NCBI GenBank assembly: GCA_046350375.1
Contig: JAXMAO010000005.1
Location: forward strand, 186,001 to 250,000
Reading direction: 5' to 3'
DNA: 64,000 nt
DNA from: JAXMAO01 sp046350375
GTDB taxonomy: Bacteria; Planctomycetota; Phycisphaerae; UBA1845; UTPLA1
Both the position numbers and the translations under genes were made by a program. The notes under the pieces are model-generated. The model searched no databases and had not been told where the DNA came from. It saw only the letters and a program-made list of their open reading frames with translations. Of this stretch, positions 9,336 to 18,159 are shown one piece after another (position 1 is the stretch's first letter; each line of letters begins with the position of its first letter).

Positions 9336-10037
9336 ATGACTCACCTGGCGGCGCTCATCTTCGACCTCGACGGCGTGCTGACCGACACCGCCGAGCTGCA
9401 TCGCCGCGCGTGGCAGCGGCTGGCCGCCGACGAGGCCATCCCGTGGGATCCGCGCGGCAACGGGGCGCTGCGCGGCCTGCCGCGCGAGGCGTCGCTGCGG
9501 CGGCTGCTGGACGGCCGGGCGATCGGCGACGCGCGCTTCGCCGAGCTGCTGGATCGCAAGAACGGCTATTACCTTGAGCTGGTGGAGCAACTCGGGCCGG
9601 ACGACCTGGTGCGCGGCGCGGCCGAGCTGCTGGCCGAGGCCCGCGCGGCCGGCGTGGCGCTGGCGCTGGCGTCGGCCAGTCGCAACGCGCGGCGCGTGCT
9701 CGACCGGCTGGCGGCGGCGGCGTGGTTCGACGTGATCGTTGACGGCGATGCGCCGGTGCGCGGCAAGCCCGCGCCCGACAGCTTCGAGCACGCGGCGCGG
9801 ATGCTTTGCGTGGCGGCGGCCGATTGCGTGGTGCTCGAGGATGCCCCGGTCGGCCTGCAGGCGGCCCGCGCGGCGGGCATGCGCTGCGTCGGCGTCGGGC
9901 CCGACGCGCGAAACGAACCCGCCGACTGGCACGTCGGGCAGTTGTCCGAGCTGTCGCTGGCGATGCTGGGCGGCGTTCCGGGCGCGGCTCAGGGGGCGGC
10001 GCCGACGGTGTCGTACAGCAGCTTGGTCCCGTTCTGA
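9336..10037 (+). CDS. pgmB: Beta-phosphoglucomutase-type HAD phosphatase
   Basis: 233 residues of the haloacid dehalogenase superfamily. The nucleophile motif is FDLDGVLTDTAELHRRAW with Asp10 and Asp12. The TDTAE extension and the cap motif RGLPREASLRRLL are typical of beta-phosphoglucomutase, which interconverts beta-glucose 1- and 6-phosphates. Other core motifs are ALASASRNARRVL, VRGKPAPDSFEHAA and the acidic VVLEDAPVGLQAARAAGM. A related sugar phosphatase cannot be excluded. The last 49 bases overlap the 3' end of the convergent metalloprotease gene. It is 32 bases downstream of murD. Confidence 0.85.
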   Translation: MTHLAALIFDLDGVLTDTAELHRRAWQRLAADEAIPWDPRGNGALRGLPREASLRRLLDGRAIGDARFAELLDRKNGYYLELVEQLGPDDLVRGAAELLAEARAAGVALALASASRNARRVLDRLAAAAWFDVIVDGDAPVRGKPAPDSFEHAARMLCVAAADCVVLEDAPVGLQAARAAGMRCVGVGPDARNEPADWHVGQLSELSLAMLGGVPGAAQGAAPTVSYSSLVPF

Positions 10038-11105
10038 AAGCCGATTCGGAAAATGGAGTGATCGAGCGGGGCGCGCTTGAATTCCTGGTCGGCCAGCAGC
10101 GTGTTGGCCGCGCCGGTGGTGTCCATCAGGTCGAGCACGTCGGCGACGTGCGAGAGGCCGAGCAGGTGGCCGGCCTCGTGCGCGGCGACGTTGCCGATGG
10201 CGGTCGCGATCTGCGTCGCCGAGGGGCGCATCGAGAAGGGGTCGTCAAATCCGTCCGTGTAGATGATGCCGTCGTCGCAGGCGTCGTGGTTCCACGAGTC
10301 GACCTGCTCCGAGATGCCGAACACCGTGCTGCTGTACTGGCCGAAGTAGAGCGTCGAATAGTCGGACCCTTCGGCCGGCAGGGCCGAATCGTCGGACGTG
10401 ATGATCTCGACGTTGAAACGGGCGTAGTTCTGGCGGATGGTGTCGATGATCGCAGTCTTGATGAGATCGGTGTTGCCGGCGTAGGCCGGGTCGATGTCGG
10501 CGGCGTCGAACGGGTCAATGTCGAACGTGCCGACGTTGCGGATGTTGATGTTGCTGCCGCCGGCGAACCAGAGCATGAGCTTCTGCGCGTGCGGAGCGGG
10601 GGGCGCGCCGCCGCGGATGATCCGCGCGTCGGCCTGGTAGGCGCCGCCCGCCGACGAGAAAAATGAAATCGAAACCGCCAGGTAGAAGTGATCGGACGCC
10701 TCGCGGACGTAATCGTCTACGCGCGCGTTCAGGTTGCCCAGTTGCAGGTTGATGTCGTCGTTCGTGGCGAACAGATCGTAGTCGGCGTCGAACAGCGCCA
10801 CGGCCGGGTCGAACCCGACGCCGGCGACGCGATCGACCTCGGCCACCACGCGGTCGCCGGGCGCGACCGGGCCCAGGTCCCACACTTCGACGTCGCCGCC
10901 GTTGAGCGTGCCGGTGAAGCCGCGCCCGGCCCGAGCCGTCCAGCTCGGCCAGCGGTGCGTCGGCGAAGCTGCTGCCGCCCGGGCGCTGGGACGTGGTCGG
11001 CCCAAACAGCAGGAACGGGTCAAACACGCCGCAGCCAGCGATGAAAAAAAGCAGCGCGGCCGAGCAGCCAGTCGCACAAAGAAGCCGTCGAGATGATGTG
11101 GTCAA
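9989..11105 (-). CDS. Zinc metalloprotease (metzincin) lipoprotein with an apparent frameshift
   Basis: The reading frame open from 9989 encodes a secreted metzincin-type protease. It carries AAHEAGHLLGLSHVAD (HExxHxxGxxH zinc site), followed by LMDTTG as Met-turn, and an upstream beta-rich region beginning GFTGTLNGGDVEVWDLG. Its own 5' part does not look coding. The neighbouring frame supplies a convincing lipoprotein start instead: TTG 11105 after GGAGAG, then RRLLCATGCSAALLFFIAGC with lipobox FIAGC, leading up to LAELDGSGRA. The two frames join with a one-base shift near 10918-10945. This is either a real frameshift mutation or a sequence error in a GC run. Convergent with pgmB. Confidence 0.72.
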
Positions 11106-11381
11106 AGATCTCTCCGCACGGCTGAGCTGCGGGGACGGCTCAACGCTGGCGAGGCGGACGGATTCAGAACGGTCGGCGCCGCGCGGGGCGCAGACCATGT
11201 CCGTCGGTCTCCAAAGTATTTCATCGGCCATCCCGGTCGTCAACCAGCGAACATAACGTGTGCGGTTGCAAATAATTATGGGGTGCGGCCGCGGGTCGGG
11301 CCGGCCGCTCGACGACGGTCTCGCCGAGTTGGTTCGTCCGCTGGCGGCCGGGCCGTACAATCGCCGCCGCGCGAGGTCTTC

Positions 11382-12551
11382 ATGCAACGAGCGATAATCT
11401 GGGCCGATCCGTGGGACCTGATCGAGGCTGGCCCGGCCGCTGCGCTCGACCAGCTCGCCGGCGAGCTGGGGGCCAACGGCGTGTGCGTGCTGGCGGCCGG
11501 CGGACCGCGGCGGACGCTGCGGGCAGGTCTGCAATCAGACTGCCCGGTCTTCGAGACCGCCGGCGGCGCGCACTTCCGGCCCGACGCGGCGCGCTACGTG
11601 GCAACGCGGCTGCGGGCCGCGCCGGCCGAGTGGCTTCGCAGCCGCAATCCGTTCGAGACGATCGCCCGCGCGTGCCAGGAGCGCGGCGTGGCGCTGCACG
11701 CGGCGCTGCCCGCCTGCGCCCAGCCGAGCCTGGCGCGGAGCGAGCCGTCGACCACCTGCCGCGACGTGTTCGGGCGTCGATCGCTCGACCGGCTCTGCCC
11801 GGCCAACGGTGACGCGCGCGAGTGGGTCGCGAGCGCGGCAGCCGACCTGGCGGCGAACTACGCGGCGGCGACGATCGTGCTGACCGACCCGGGCGCGGCG
11901 GACAGCGGGCCGACCTACGACGCGGCCGGGGCGCGGCTTTCAGAGGCCGACCGGCTGCTGGCGTCGCTCTGCTTCTGCGAGTCGTGCGCCCGCGCGGCGG
12001 CTGACGCGGACGTGCCGGTCGAGCGCGTGATGCAAGTCGTGCGCGCGCACCTGCTGGAGGCCGTGCGGCGCGGCGGCGGCGACGCGGAGTCGCTCGACGC
12101 GCTGGTCGAACAGGATGCGGCGCTGCGTGGCTATCTCGACGTGCGCCGCGCCGGCGTCGTCGCGCTGGTGGCGGCCGTTCGCAAGCGCGCCGGCGTGCCG
12201 GTGGTCACGGCCGTGCCGCGCGACGCGCGGCTGGCCGGCTTCGACGCCCGCGGCGTGGCGGCGGCCGGAGACGGGCTGCTGTTGCCTTCCGCGCCGCGCC
12301 GGCCCGACGAGCAGCTCGCCGCGGCCGACGCCTGGGTCGAGCCGGCCGGCGGGCGCGACCGGCTGGCGCTGACCTTTGACCTGACGCCGGGCGGGCTGCC
12401 CGGCGCCGCGGCGCTGGTCAGCGCCGTGCACGCCGCCGTGACGCGCGGCCATTCGACCGTCGGATTCGCCGGCTTCGGCGTGGCCGGCGCGGCGGCGCTC
12501 GACGCCGTGCGGCAGGCGATCCGCTATGCGCGGCGCGAGTCGGGCGGGTAG
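11382..12551 (+). CDS. Unrecognised protein, possibly with a glycoside-hydrolase-like barrel
   Basis: 389 residues with no signal peptide or membrane segment. I do not recognise a characterised family. The layout (ETIARACQERGVALHAALPA, DRLCPANGDAREWVASAAA, ASLCFCESCARAAADA, then a final TFDLTPGGLPGAAALVSAV) recalls uncharacterised TIM-barrel, glycoside-hydrolase-like proteins. In these an N-terminal journey through beta-alpha units is followed by a CFCxxC motif. The Cys motif lies near 192-198 and could bind metal. The ATG at 11382 follows GAGG at suitable distance. It is a lone plus-strand gene between a divergent and a convergent neighbour. Confidence 0.68.
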   Translation: MQRAIIWADPWDLIEAGPAAALDQLAGELGANGVCVLAAGGPRRTLRAGLQSDCPVFETAGGAHFRPDAARYVATRLRAAPAEWLRSRNPFETIARACQERGVALHAALPACAQPSLARSEPSTTCRDVFGRRSLDRLCPANGDAREWVASAAADLAANYAAATIVLTDPGAADSGPTYDAAGARLSEADRLLASLCFCESCARAAADADVPVERVMQVVRAHLLEAVRRGGGDAESLDALVEQDAALRGYLDVRRAGVVALVAAVRKRAGVPVVTAVPRDARLAGFDARGVAAAGDGLLLPSAPRRPDEQLAAADAWVEPAGGRDRLALTFDLTPGGLPGAAALVSAVHAAVTRGHSTVGFAGFGVAGAAALDAVRQAIRYARRESGG

Positions 12552-12597
12552 CGGGCGAAATCCGGAAAAACGCGGACGGGCACGACGATGTCGACCG

Positions 12598-13662
12598 TCA
12601 GCCGGCGCCGCAATCCCACGTGGCGCCGGCGGCGATCAGCGCCTCGGGCCGGGCGCGGCGGACGACCGGCGGCCAGTCGGCGGCCGGGTCGTACCAGCAG
12701 TTGAGCATCGCCTGGAACTCGGCCGCGTTGCGCACGGCGAGAAAGGCCATCTTCACGTCGCGCGGCTGCGGGTGCAGCTCGCTGTAGCGGACGCCGAACT
12801 TCCGCAGCAGCACGGCGGCCCGGTCGGCGCCGTAGGCCGCGGTCGCCAGCTCGAAGTGCCGCGCGATCGCGGCCCGCTGCGCCGCAATCGCGGGCGGCTC
12901 AGGCAGCGGCCGACCGGCGTGCAGCTCGGCCGCCTCGCGGAAGATGAACGGATTGCCGATCGCCCCGCGCGCCACCGAGACGCCGTCGACGCCCGTCTCG
13001 GCGATCATGCGAACGCAGTCCTCGGCCGAGAAGGCGTCGCCGCTGCCGATGACCGTGCGCGACCCGGCGTGGCGCTTGACGCGCGCCAGGAATTCCCAGT
13101 TGCTCGGCCCGACGTAGCGCTGCCGGACCGTGCGTCCGTGGACGGTGATGGCGGCCACGCCGAGCTCCCACGCGGCGTCGAAGATCGAGAAGAACGATCG
13201 CTCGCTTTCGGGGCTGTCGTCCATGCCGCGGCGCATCTTGAGCGTGACCGGGACGCGCCCGGCGACGCTGTCGACGACGCGCCGCACGATCTCGACCGCC
13301 GCCGCCGGCGTCGCCAGCAGGAAGCCGCCCCGACAGCGCCCCAGCACCTTCTTCACCGGGCAGCCGAAGTTGATGTCGACCACGTCGTAGCCGGCCTCGA
13401 CCAGCACCGCCGCCGCGGCGGCGAACTGATCGGGCTCGCTGCCCATGAGCTGTCCGCCGACCGGATGGTCGTCGGCGTCGAGCCGCAGCGAGCGGCGCAT
13501 CGCCTTGCCGCCCAGCAGGACCAGCCGATCGAGCACCACCTCGTTCAGCGCATAGGGGCAGCCGTGCTGCCGCGCCAGTCGCCGCATGGGAGCGTCGCTG
13601 TAGCCGGACAGCGCGGCCTGAACGAACGGAGCGGCGAAGGCGTGTGGACCGATGGCGAGCAT
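12598..13662 (-). CDS. tRNA-dihydrouridine synthase (DusB-like)
   Basis: FMN enzyme that reduces uridine to dihydrouridine in tRNA. 354 residues. The N-terminal barrel starts AALSGYSDAPMRRLARQHG. The catalytic cysteine is in DINFGCPVKKV, the phosphate/FMN region includes TLKMRRGMDDSP and AITVHGRTVRQRYVGPSNW, and GSGDAFSAEDCVRMI and GVSVARGAIGNPFIFRE complete the core. The helical tRNA-binding tail follows. The ATG at 13662 lies one base after the stop of the upstream hydrolase gene (TGA-C-ATG), indicating coupling. Confidence 0.93.
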   Translation of the reverse strand: MLAIGPHAFAAPFVQAALSGYSDAPMRRLARQHGCPYALNEVVLDRLVLLGGKAMRRSLRLDADDHPVGGQLMGSEPDQFAAAAAVLVEAGYDVVDINFGCPVKKVLGRCRGGFLLATPAAAVEIVRRVVDSVAGRVPVTLKMRRGMDDSPESERSFFSIFDAAWELGVAAITVHGRTVRQRYVGPSNWEFLARVKRHAGSRTVIGSGDAFSAEDCVRMIAETGVDGVSVARGAIGNPFIFREAAELHAGRPLPEPPAIAAQRAAIARHFELATAAYGADRAAVLLRKFGVRYSELHPQPRDVKMAFLAVRNAAEFQAMLNCWYDPAADWPPVVRRARPEALIAAGATWDCGAG

Positions 13663-13663
13663 G

Positions 13664-14461
13664 TCATTTCGGCCGGCTGCGCGGGCGGAAGAGCTGCGGG
13701 CGCGGCTGCACGCTGCCGCGGGCGATCTCGACGATGGAGCGCGAGAGCTCGGGCCCGAAGGACGATTCGAGCAGGCGCGTGCCGTGCAGCTCCGAGCCGC
13801 CGGGGCGCAGCGTAACCGTGACGCCCGGGCGCACGCGGGAGAGCTCTTCGCACGGCTCGCGCTCTCCGGCCGGCGCGATGAGCGTGATGCTGTGACACTT
13901 CGACAGGCGCAGGTGCGTGGGCGTCTTGAGGCCCATGTAGTTCGTGCCGGGCGACAGGCAGATCAGCCCGCGGACGTCGGGGCTTTTCATCGAGTAGTGA
14001 ATGGCGATGCTGCAGCCGACGCTGGCGCCGACGAGCACCAGCCGCCGCGCGTCGCACTCGGGCCGCGCCGCCAGGAAGCGGACCGCGCCCGCCACGTCCT
14101 CGAAGCCGCGCTCGAACAGCGGCGTGGCGCGCCGGGCGTAGTCTTCGCGCAGATGCTTGTCGGCCGGCTCGGTGCTCTCGCCGGCGCCGCGGATGTCGTA
14201 GGCGAGCACGGCGAATCCGGCGTCGCGCAGCTGGGGCGCGAGGCCTGCCCAGCTGGCGCGCGTCGCCGGGTACATGTGAATGAGGATGGCGCAGGGGCTC
14301 TTCTCGCCCGGCGCGGACGGCGGCGGAGCGTAGTAGTCGCCGACGATGTGTACGCCGTCAATCGTGTCGAAGGTGACGCGCTGCGTCGCGGCGGGGGCCG
14401 ACGTGGGCCCGGCGGCGACGGACGCGGACAGCAGCAACCAGCAGGCAGCCACGGCGGGCAC
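13664..14461 (-). CDS. Secreted alpha/beta hydrolase
   Basis: 265 residues with an N-terminal signal peptide (AVAACWLLLSASVAAG) followed by an alpha/beta-hydrolase fold. The oxyanion region is ILIHMYPATRASW, the nucleophile elbow is LVGASVGCS with Ser147, and AYDIRGAGES is the usual strand-loop before it. Dienelactone-hydrolase or acyl-peptidase type activity is possible but the substrate is unknown. Start is GTG 14461, preceded by GGGGAGGAA. The stop overlaps the ribosome path into dus, one base apart. The 188-base gap upstream to the OmpA-type gene contains nothing I recognise. Confidence 0.8.
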   Translation of the reverse strand: MPAVAACWLLLSASVAAGPTSAPAATQRVTFDTIDGVHIVGDYYAPPPSAPGEKSPCAILIHMYPATRASWAGLAPQLRDAGFAVLAYDIRGAGESTEPADKHLREDYARRATPLFERGFEDVAGAVRFLAARPECDARRLVLVGASVGCSIAIHYSMKSPDVRGLICLSPGTNYMGLKTPTHLRLSKCHSITLIAPAGEREPCEELSRVRPGVTVTLRPGGSELHGTRLLESSFGPELSRSIVEIARGSVQPRPQLFRPRSRPK

Positions 14462-14649
14462 GGCGGGCGATTCCTCCCCTGTTGCGGGAACTGCTTCAGT
14501 TTAGCCGTGGGCGGCGGGCCGGACAAATGACCGAAGCCGCGGCATCGAGCGCCGCGGTCCGCAGGCGTGCAGCGGGCCGCGCGAGCGCAGCAATCGACGT
14601 TGGCGCAGCCCGGCGCGCCGGCCGATCGTGCGGTTGAAAGGTTTCGGCG

Positions 14650-15480
14650 TCAGTTGGCCGACGCGGTCGCGCCCGGCAGCGCCGCCTTGCTGGAGACAAG
14701 GAAGATCTCGACGCGGCGGTTGCGCTCGTTCTTGGTGTTCGGGCCGGTGGTTTCGCGCGGGCGCCACTCGCCGTAGCCGGTGCAGCCCATGCGGGTGTAG
14801 TCGACGCCGTACTCGTGCAGGACAAACATGACCGCGATCGACCGGAAGCACGAGAGGTGCCAGTTGGTCGGGAAGCGGGCGGCGGTGGCGCGGATCGGCA
14901 CGGTGTCGGTGTGGCCGCAGATGAAGACCTCGAAGCCGCCGGCGGCCGGCGAGTTGACGATCTTGGAGAACTCGGCCAGCGCCGGCTTGATGTCGTCGCG
15001 GACCGAGTCGCTGCCGAGCGCGAAGGTCAGGTCGGCCTTCCAGCGGACGACGCCGCGGGCCGGGTCGTACTCGACCTTGTCGGGGTACTTGGCGGCGAAC
15101 TCGCGCAGGGCGCGGTCGAGCTCGGGCGGCAGCTTGACCTCGACCACGTCGATGCTCTTGGGCAGCCCCTTCTTGAGGATGTCGTCCATCTTCGCGAGCA
15201 GGTCGCGATTGGTGGCCGACAGCCGGGCGTTTTCGCTCTTGAGATTCTCGGCCAGCGCGTGGAGCGTTTCCTTCTCGCGGTTGCAGGCCTCGAGCTGGTT
15301 GCGCAGCTCGTTGTTGCGCGAGCGCTCGTCTGCCAGATCGGTCTCCATGCCCGAGGCGCGGCCGTTGGCGTTCTGCTCGCTGAATTTCGTCCGCAGGTAT
15401 TCATCGCGCGAGACGCAGCCCATCGTTGAAAACGCCGCTGCCGCGCACCCGGTTGCCAAGATGACTCTGGCGAGTTTCAT
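14650..15480 (-). CDS. OmpA-family peptidoglycan-binding lipoprotein
   Basis: 276 residues. The lipoprotein signal is MKLARVILATGCAAAAFSTM followed by Cys22. Residues about 30-105 form a long charged coiled coil (SRNNELRNQLEACNREKETL onwards). The C-terminal OmpA domain contains FEVFICGHTDTVPI, GCTGYGEWRPRE and NERNRRVEIFLV, the motifs that hold the diaminopimelate of peptidoglycan. It probably tethers a membrane to the cell wall, as Pal does, though no tol genes are nearby. Start ATG 15480 is preceded by GGAG. It lies 99 bases downstream of the glycosyltransferase gene on the same strand. Confidence 0.9.
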   Translation of the reverse strand: MKLARVILATGCAAAAFSTMGCVSRDEYLRTKFSEQNANGRASGMETDLADERSRNNELRNQLEACNREKETLHALAENLKSENARLSATNRDLLAKMDDILKKGLPKSIDVVEVKLPPELDRALREFAAKYPDKVEYDPARGVVRWKADLTFALGSDSVRDDIKPALAEFSKIVNSPAAGGFEVFICGHTDTVPIRATAARFPTNWHLSCFRSIAVMFVLHEYGVDYTRMGCTGYGEWRPRETTGPNTKNERNRRVEIFLVSSKAALPGATASAN

Positions 15481-15579
15481 CGCACTCTCCTGCCTTGAAC
15501 TGATTGCGCCCCGTGCGCCGCACCGCCACGCGTTGCCGACCCGAGATGGCCGGCATTATGGTCGGCGCGATGCGGCCGA

Positions 15580-17358
15580 TCAAGCACGTGCATATCTCTC
15601 CACCGCTGCGACACTTGCATCGCCCGTCCGCGAGCCGACCAGCGCCAGCGCCTCGACCAGCCGATGGGCCCATGTGTGCCGCGCACGGACCCGCTCGGCG
15701 GCCGACTCGCGCGCCGTGCGCGGCGCGGGACGCTGCGCCGCGGCGATCAGCTCGGCGGCCGACGCATAGCGCACCGCTGCGTCGGCGGGCCAGAGCTCGT
15801 CGGCGCACAGGTCCGGCACGCCGCGCGGCGCCCGCACCAGTGGCACGGCTCCGGCCGCGACCGCGTCGAGCAACTGCCACTCGTGCGTCGCACCGGGGCG
15901 CACCGCTGTGACAAAGTCGTAGACCGCATCAGCCGGCGGCTCTCGGCCGCACCAGCGCGGTGCGGCGCGGGTGTCGCTGTCCCAGCCGCGCCCGGCCAGG
16001 TCGAAGTCGATCCCCGCCGCCAGCAGCGCGTCGATGTACACCCGGCCGACCAGCGCCGGCGCGAGCAGGTGCCGCACGCGCGCCGCCACCGCGTCGCGCA
16101 CCGCGGCGTCGCCGATCCGCACGCCGCTGTCGCGCTCGACCCGCGCGAAGAGCGCGTCGAAGTCGGCGTCGGCGTAGCCCTCGGCCCGCGACGCAAACAG
16201 CTTCTGCGCCGTCTCCCACAGCGCCACGTGGCTTGCCAGCCGCAGGCCGGCCGCGCCCGCGGCAAGGTCGGCCCAGTCGGCCAGCAGCAGCAGCGGCCTG
16301 CGCCGCGCCGGCTGCGTGCGCCGCGCCGCCGGCCGGCAGAGCCGCGTCCGCTCGTGGCCGCCGCGCCGCGCCAGATCGGCCTGCTCGCCATTCATTACGA
16401 CCAGCCCGTCGGCCGGTTCGAGCCGCTGCGCCGATTCGACCGTCAGCGCCGCGCCCGGCGAGAGCCAGGTAATGACGCGCGCGTCGCGCCGCAGCCGCGC
16501 CGCCATGTCGGCCCGCACGCGGTCGATGAGGATGATGGTCTGCGCCGGCGAGCGGGCCAGGTGCTCGGCCAGCGCCAGCGGGTGCATCTGCTGCGGGCTG
16601 TCGGCGAGATGGTGCCGCGCGACCAGGCGCCGCTCGGCGGCCGACTCGGCCAGGCGCTGCGCCAGATCAAGCGCGGCCGGATCAGCACCCGGGCAGACGA
16701 AGTCCACCTGCCCCGGATCTAGCGGCGGGCCCGCATCGACCGCGACGGCCCGCAGCCGGGCGTCGCGGGCACGGCCGACGGCGGCGGCGATCTCGCCGGC
16801 CCGGGCCGAGACGGCGTGCGTGTCGTTCGCGGAAAACCACGGCCACGCGAGGATCCGCTGCGGCGGCAGGCAGCCGGCGTGCGCCAGGAGGTAGTCGCGC
16901 AGCGCGTCCCAGGCCGGTTCGCCGGCGAAGGGCAGCAGCCGTCCGGCGGCGATCGCGGCGGCGCAGTCGTGCAGGCGCAGCGCCAGCGCCAGCGCGGCGG
17001 CGTCGGGCTCGACGACGAACAGCGCCCGCGTGCGGTCGAGGCGGCCCAGCAGCGGGGCGAACTCGTGCCCGCCCCCGGCGCCGACCAGCAGCACGTTGCC
17101 GCTGCCGGCGTCGAACGCCCGCAGCAGGCCGGCCGCGCGGGCAGTCGGCAGGCGCGTGTCGCCGAGCCAGCGCGTCGCGCCGCGGCCGTCGGGCCAGGTG
17201 AGCGTCGGCGTGTCGTCCTCGGCGCGGCAAAGCGCCAGGCCGGCGGGCGCGGCGGCGGCGGTCAGCCGGTCTGCGATTTCGGGGAGATGCGCGCGCAGGG
17301 CGCGAAGGTTGGCCTCGAAGATGCGGGGGTCGAGCGAGTTGGCGGCGCACTCATCCAT
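15580..17358 (-). CDS. Putative glycosyltransferase with Maf-like N-terminal domain
   Basis: 592 residues. The N-terminal part has a Rossmann motif NVLLVGAGGGHEFAPLLGRL near 87-106, followed by ALFVVEPDAAALALALRLHD, reminiscent of motility-accessory-factor/DUF115 glycosyltransferases. The C-terminal 150 residues resemble a GT-B donor domain of the CgeB/Glyco_trans_1_2 kind (IDFDLAGRGWDS, then WQLLDAVAAGAVPLVRAPRG). It may glycosylate a surface protein or polysaccharide. It is the last gene of the packed lipA-to-glycosyltransferase series, 43 bases after the small membrane protein. Exact family is uncertain. Confidence 0.65.
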   Translation of the reverse strand: MDECAANSLDPRIFEANLRALRAHLPEIADRLTAAAAPAGLALCRAEDDTPTLTWPDGRGATRWLGDTRLPTARAAGLLRAFDAGSGNVLLVGAGGGHEFAPLLGRLDRTRALFVVEPDAAALALALRLHDCAAAIAAGRLLPFAGEPAWDALRDYLLAHAGCLPPQRILAWPWFSANDTHAVSARAGEIAAAVGRARDARLRAVAVDAGPPLDPGQVDFVCPGADPAALDLAQRLAESAAERRLVARHHLADSPQQMHPLALAEHLARSPAQTIILIDRVRADMAARLRRDARVITWLSPGAALTVESAQRLEPADGLVVMNGEQADLARRGGHERTRLCRPAARRTQPARRRPLLLLADWADLAAGAAGLRLASHVALWETAQKLFASRAEGYADADFDALFARVERDSGVRIGDAAVRDAVAARVRHLLAPALVGRVYIDALLAAGIDFDLAGRGWDSDTRAAPRWCGREPPADAVYDFVTAVRPGATHEWQLLDAVAAGAVPLVRAPRGVPDLCADELWPADAAVRYASAAELIAAAQRPAPRTARESAAERVRARHTWAHRLVEALALVGSRTGDASVAAVERYARA

Positions 17359-17401
17359 GATCGGCCGCGGTCGAGGTTGTCGGCGCGCCAGGCGGCGCGG
17401 A

Positions 17402-17566
17402 CTAGAGCAGGGCGCCGTACCAGCGCCGCACGGTCATCCACGCGAGCAAGGCGATCCAGGCGGCGAAGACCAGCAGCGGCAGGGCCAGCTTGAGGGTCGA
17501 GACGCGCGGCGCCAGCTCGGTCTCCCAGTTGGTGTTGTCCGGCGGCGCGGGGGCGGCCGAGCTCAT
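17402..17566 (-). CDS. Small single-span membrane protein
   Basis: 54 residues with one transmembrane helix (LALPLLVFAAWIALLAWMTV, about 27-46) and a short charged C-terminus RRWYGALL. The N-terminal 20 residues are polar and probably cytoplasmic. Its ATG overlaps the TGA of the Minf_1886-type gene (ATGA), so it is translated with it. The function is unknown. It may partner the upstream protein. Confidence 0.7.
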   Translation of the reverse strand: MSSAAPAPPDNTNWETELAPRVSTLKLALPLLVFAAWIALLAWMTVRRWYGALL

Positions 17567-18126
17567 CCCTCGGCCTCCTGCGGCGCGCGGGGCGGCGCCG
17601 GCGGCGCGTTCAGGTCGATGGCGTGGCCGTCGTCGAAGGCCTGGCGGAAGTCGAACAGGTTGACAAAATCGGACAGCCGGTCGCGCGACTGCTTGGTCAG
17701 CCGGCCGGCTTCGATCAGGCAGAACACGACGCGCCCGATGTCCTCGGTCGAGCGGATGCCCCAGTGACCCAGGACGGCGCAGGCCAGCCGGCCCCAGCGC
17801 TGCTGCGCCAGCACGCGCAGCCCGTCGCACAGCTCGTCGCCGCTCACGTGCCGGTTGAAGGCGGCCGGGCCGCCGAGCTCGGAGATGATCCGCGCTACGT
17901 CGCGCGGCAGGCGGCGCGCGGCGTGCAGCTCGGCCAGGTCGCCGATCTCGTACTCGTTCTGCCGCAGCCAGTCGATGACGAAGTTCCAGCCGGACGGCGT
18001 GGGCCCGTGGACGCGCTCGACGGTCAGCGCCAGCCCTTCGAGCACGAACTGCACCGCCGCCTCCGGCCACGCGCGCCGCGTGGCGGGGTGGAGCGCTTGC
18101 ATCAGGTGTTGCATCTCCGTCGCCAT
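17563..18126 (-). CDS. Minf_1886 family protein
   Basis: 187 residues of an uncharacterised family typical of planctomycetes and verrucomicrobia. Recognisable segments are FVLEGLALTVERVHG, RHVSGDELCDGLRVLA, ACAVLGHWGIRSTEDIGRVV FCLIEAG and the ending DFVNLFDFRQAFDD. No signal peptide or membrane segment; the fold looks helical. It sits 33 bases after ricT and overlaps the small membrane protein gene by four bases. Its position behind tmk-holB-ricT suggests co-expression with DNA replication and RNA-processing genes. The biochemical role is unknown. Confidence 0.78.
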   Translation of the reverse strand: MATEMQHLMQALHPATRRAWPEAAVQFVLEGLALTVERVHGPTPSGWNFVIDWLRQNEYEIGDLAELHAARRLPRDVARIISELGGPAAFNRHVSGDELCDGLRVLAQQRWGRLACAVLGHWGIRSTEDIGRVVFCLIEAGRLTKQSRDRLSDFVNLFDFRQAFDDGHAIDLNAPPAPPRAPQEAEG

Positions 18127-18159
18127 GACGATTCCTGATCCGGGGCGATGTGCTGCATT

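Noticed and set aside
11240..11290. AT-rich patch (GCAAATAATTAT) between divergent genes
   Set aside because: It could hold promoters, but no well-spaced -35/-10 pair could be assigned on either strand.
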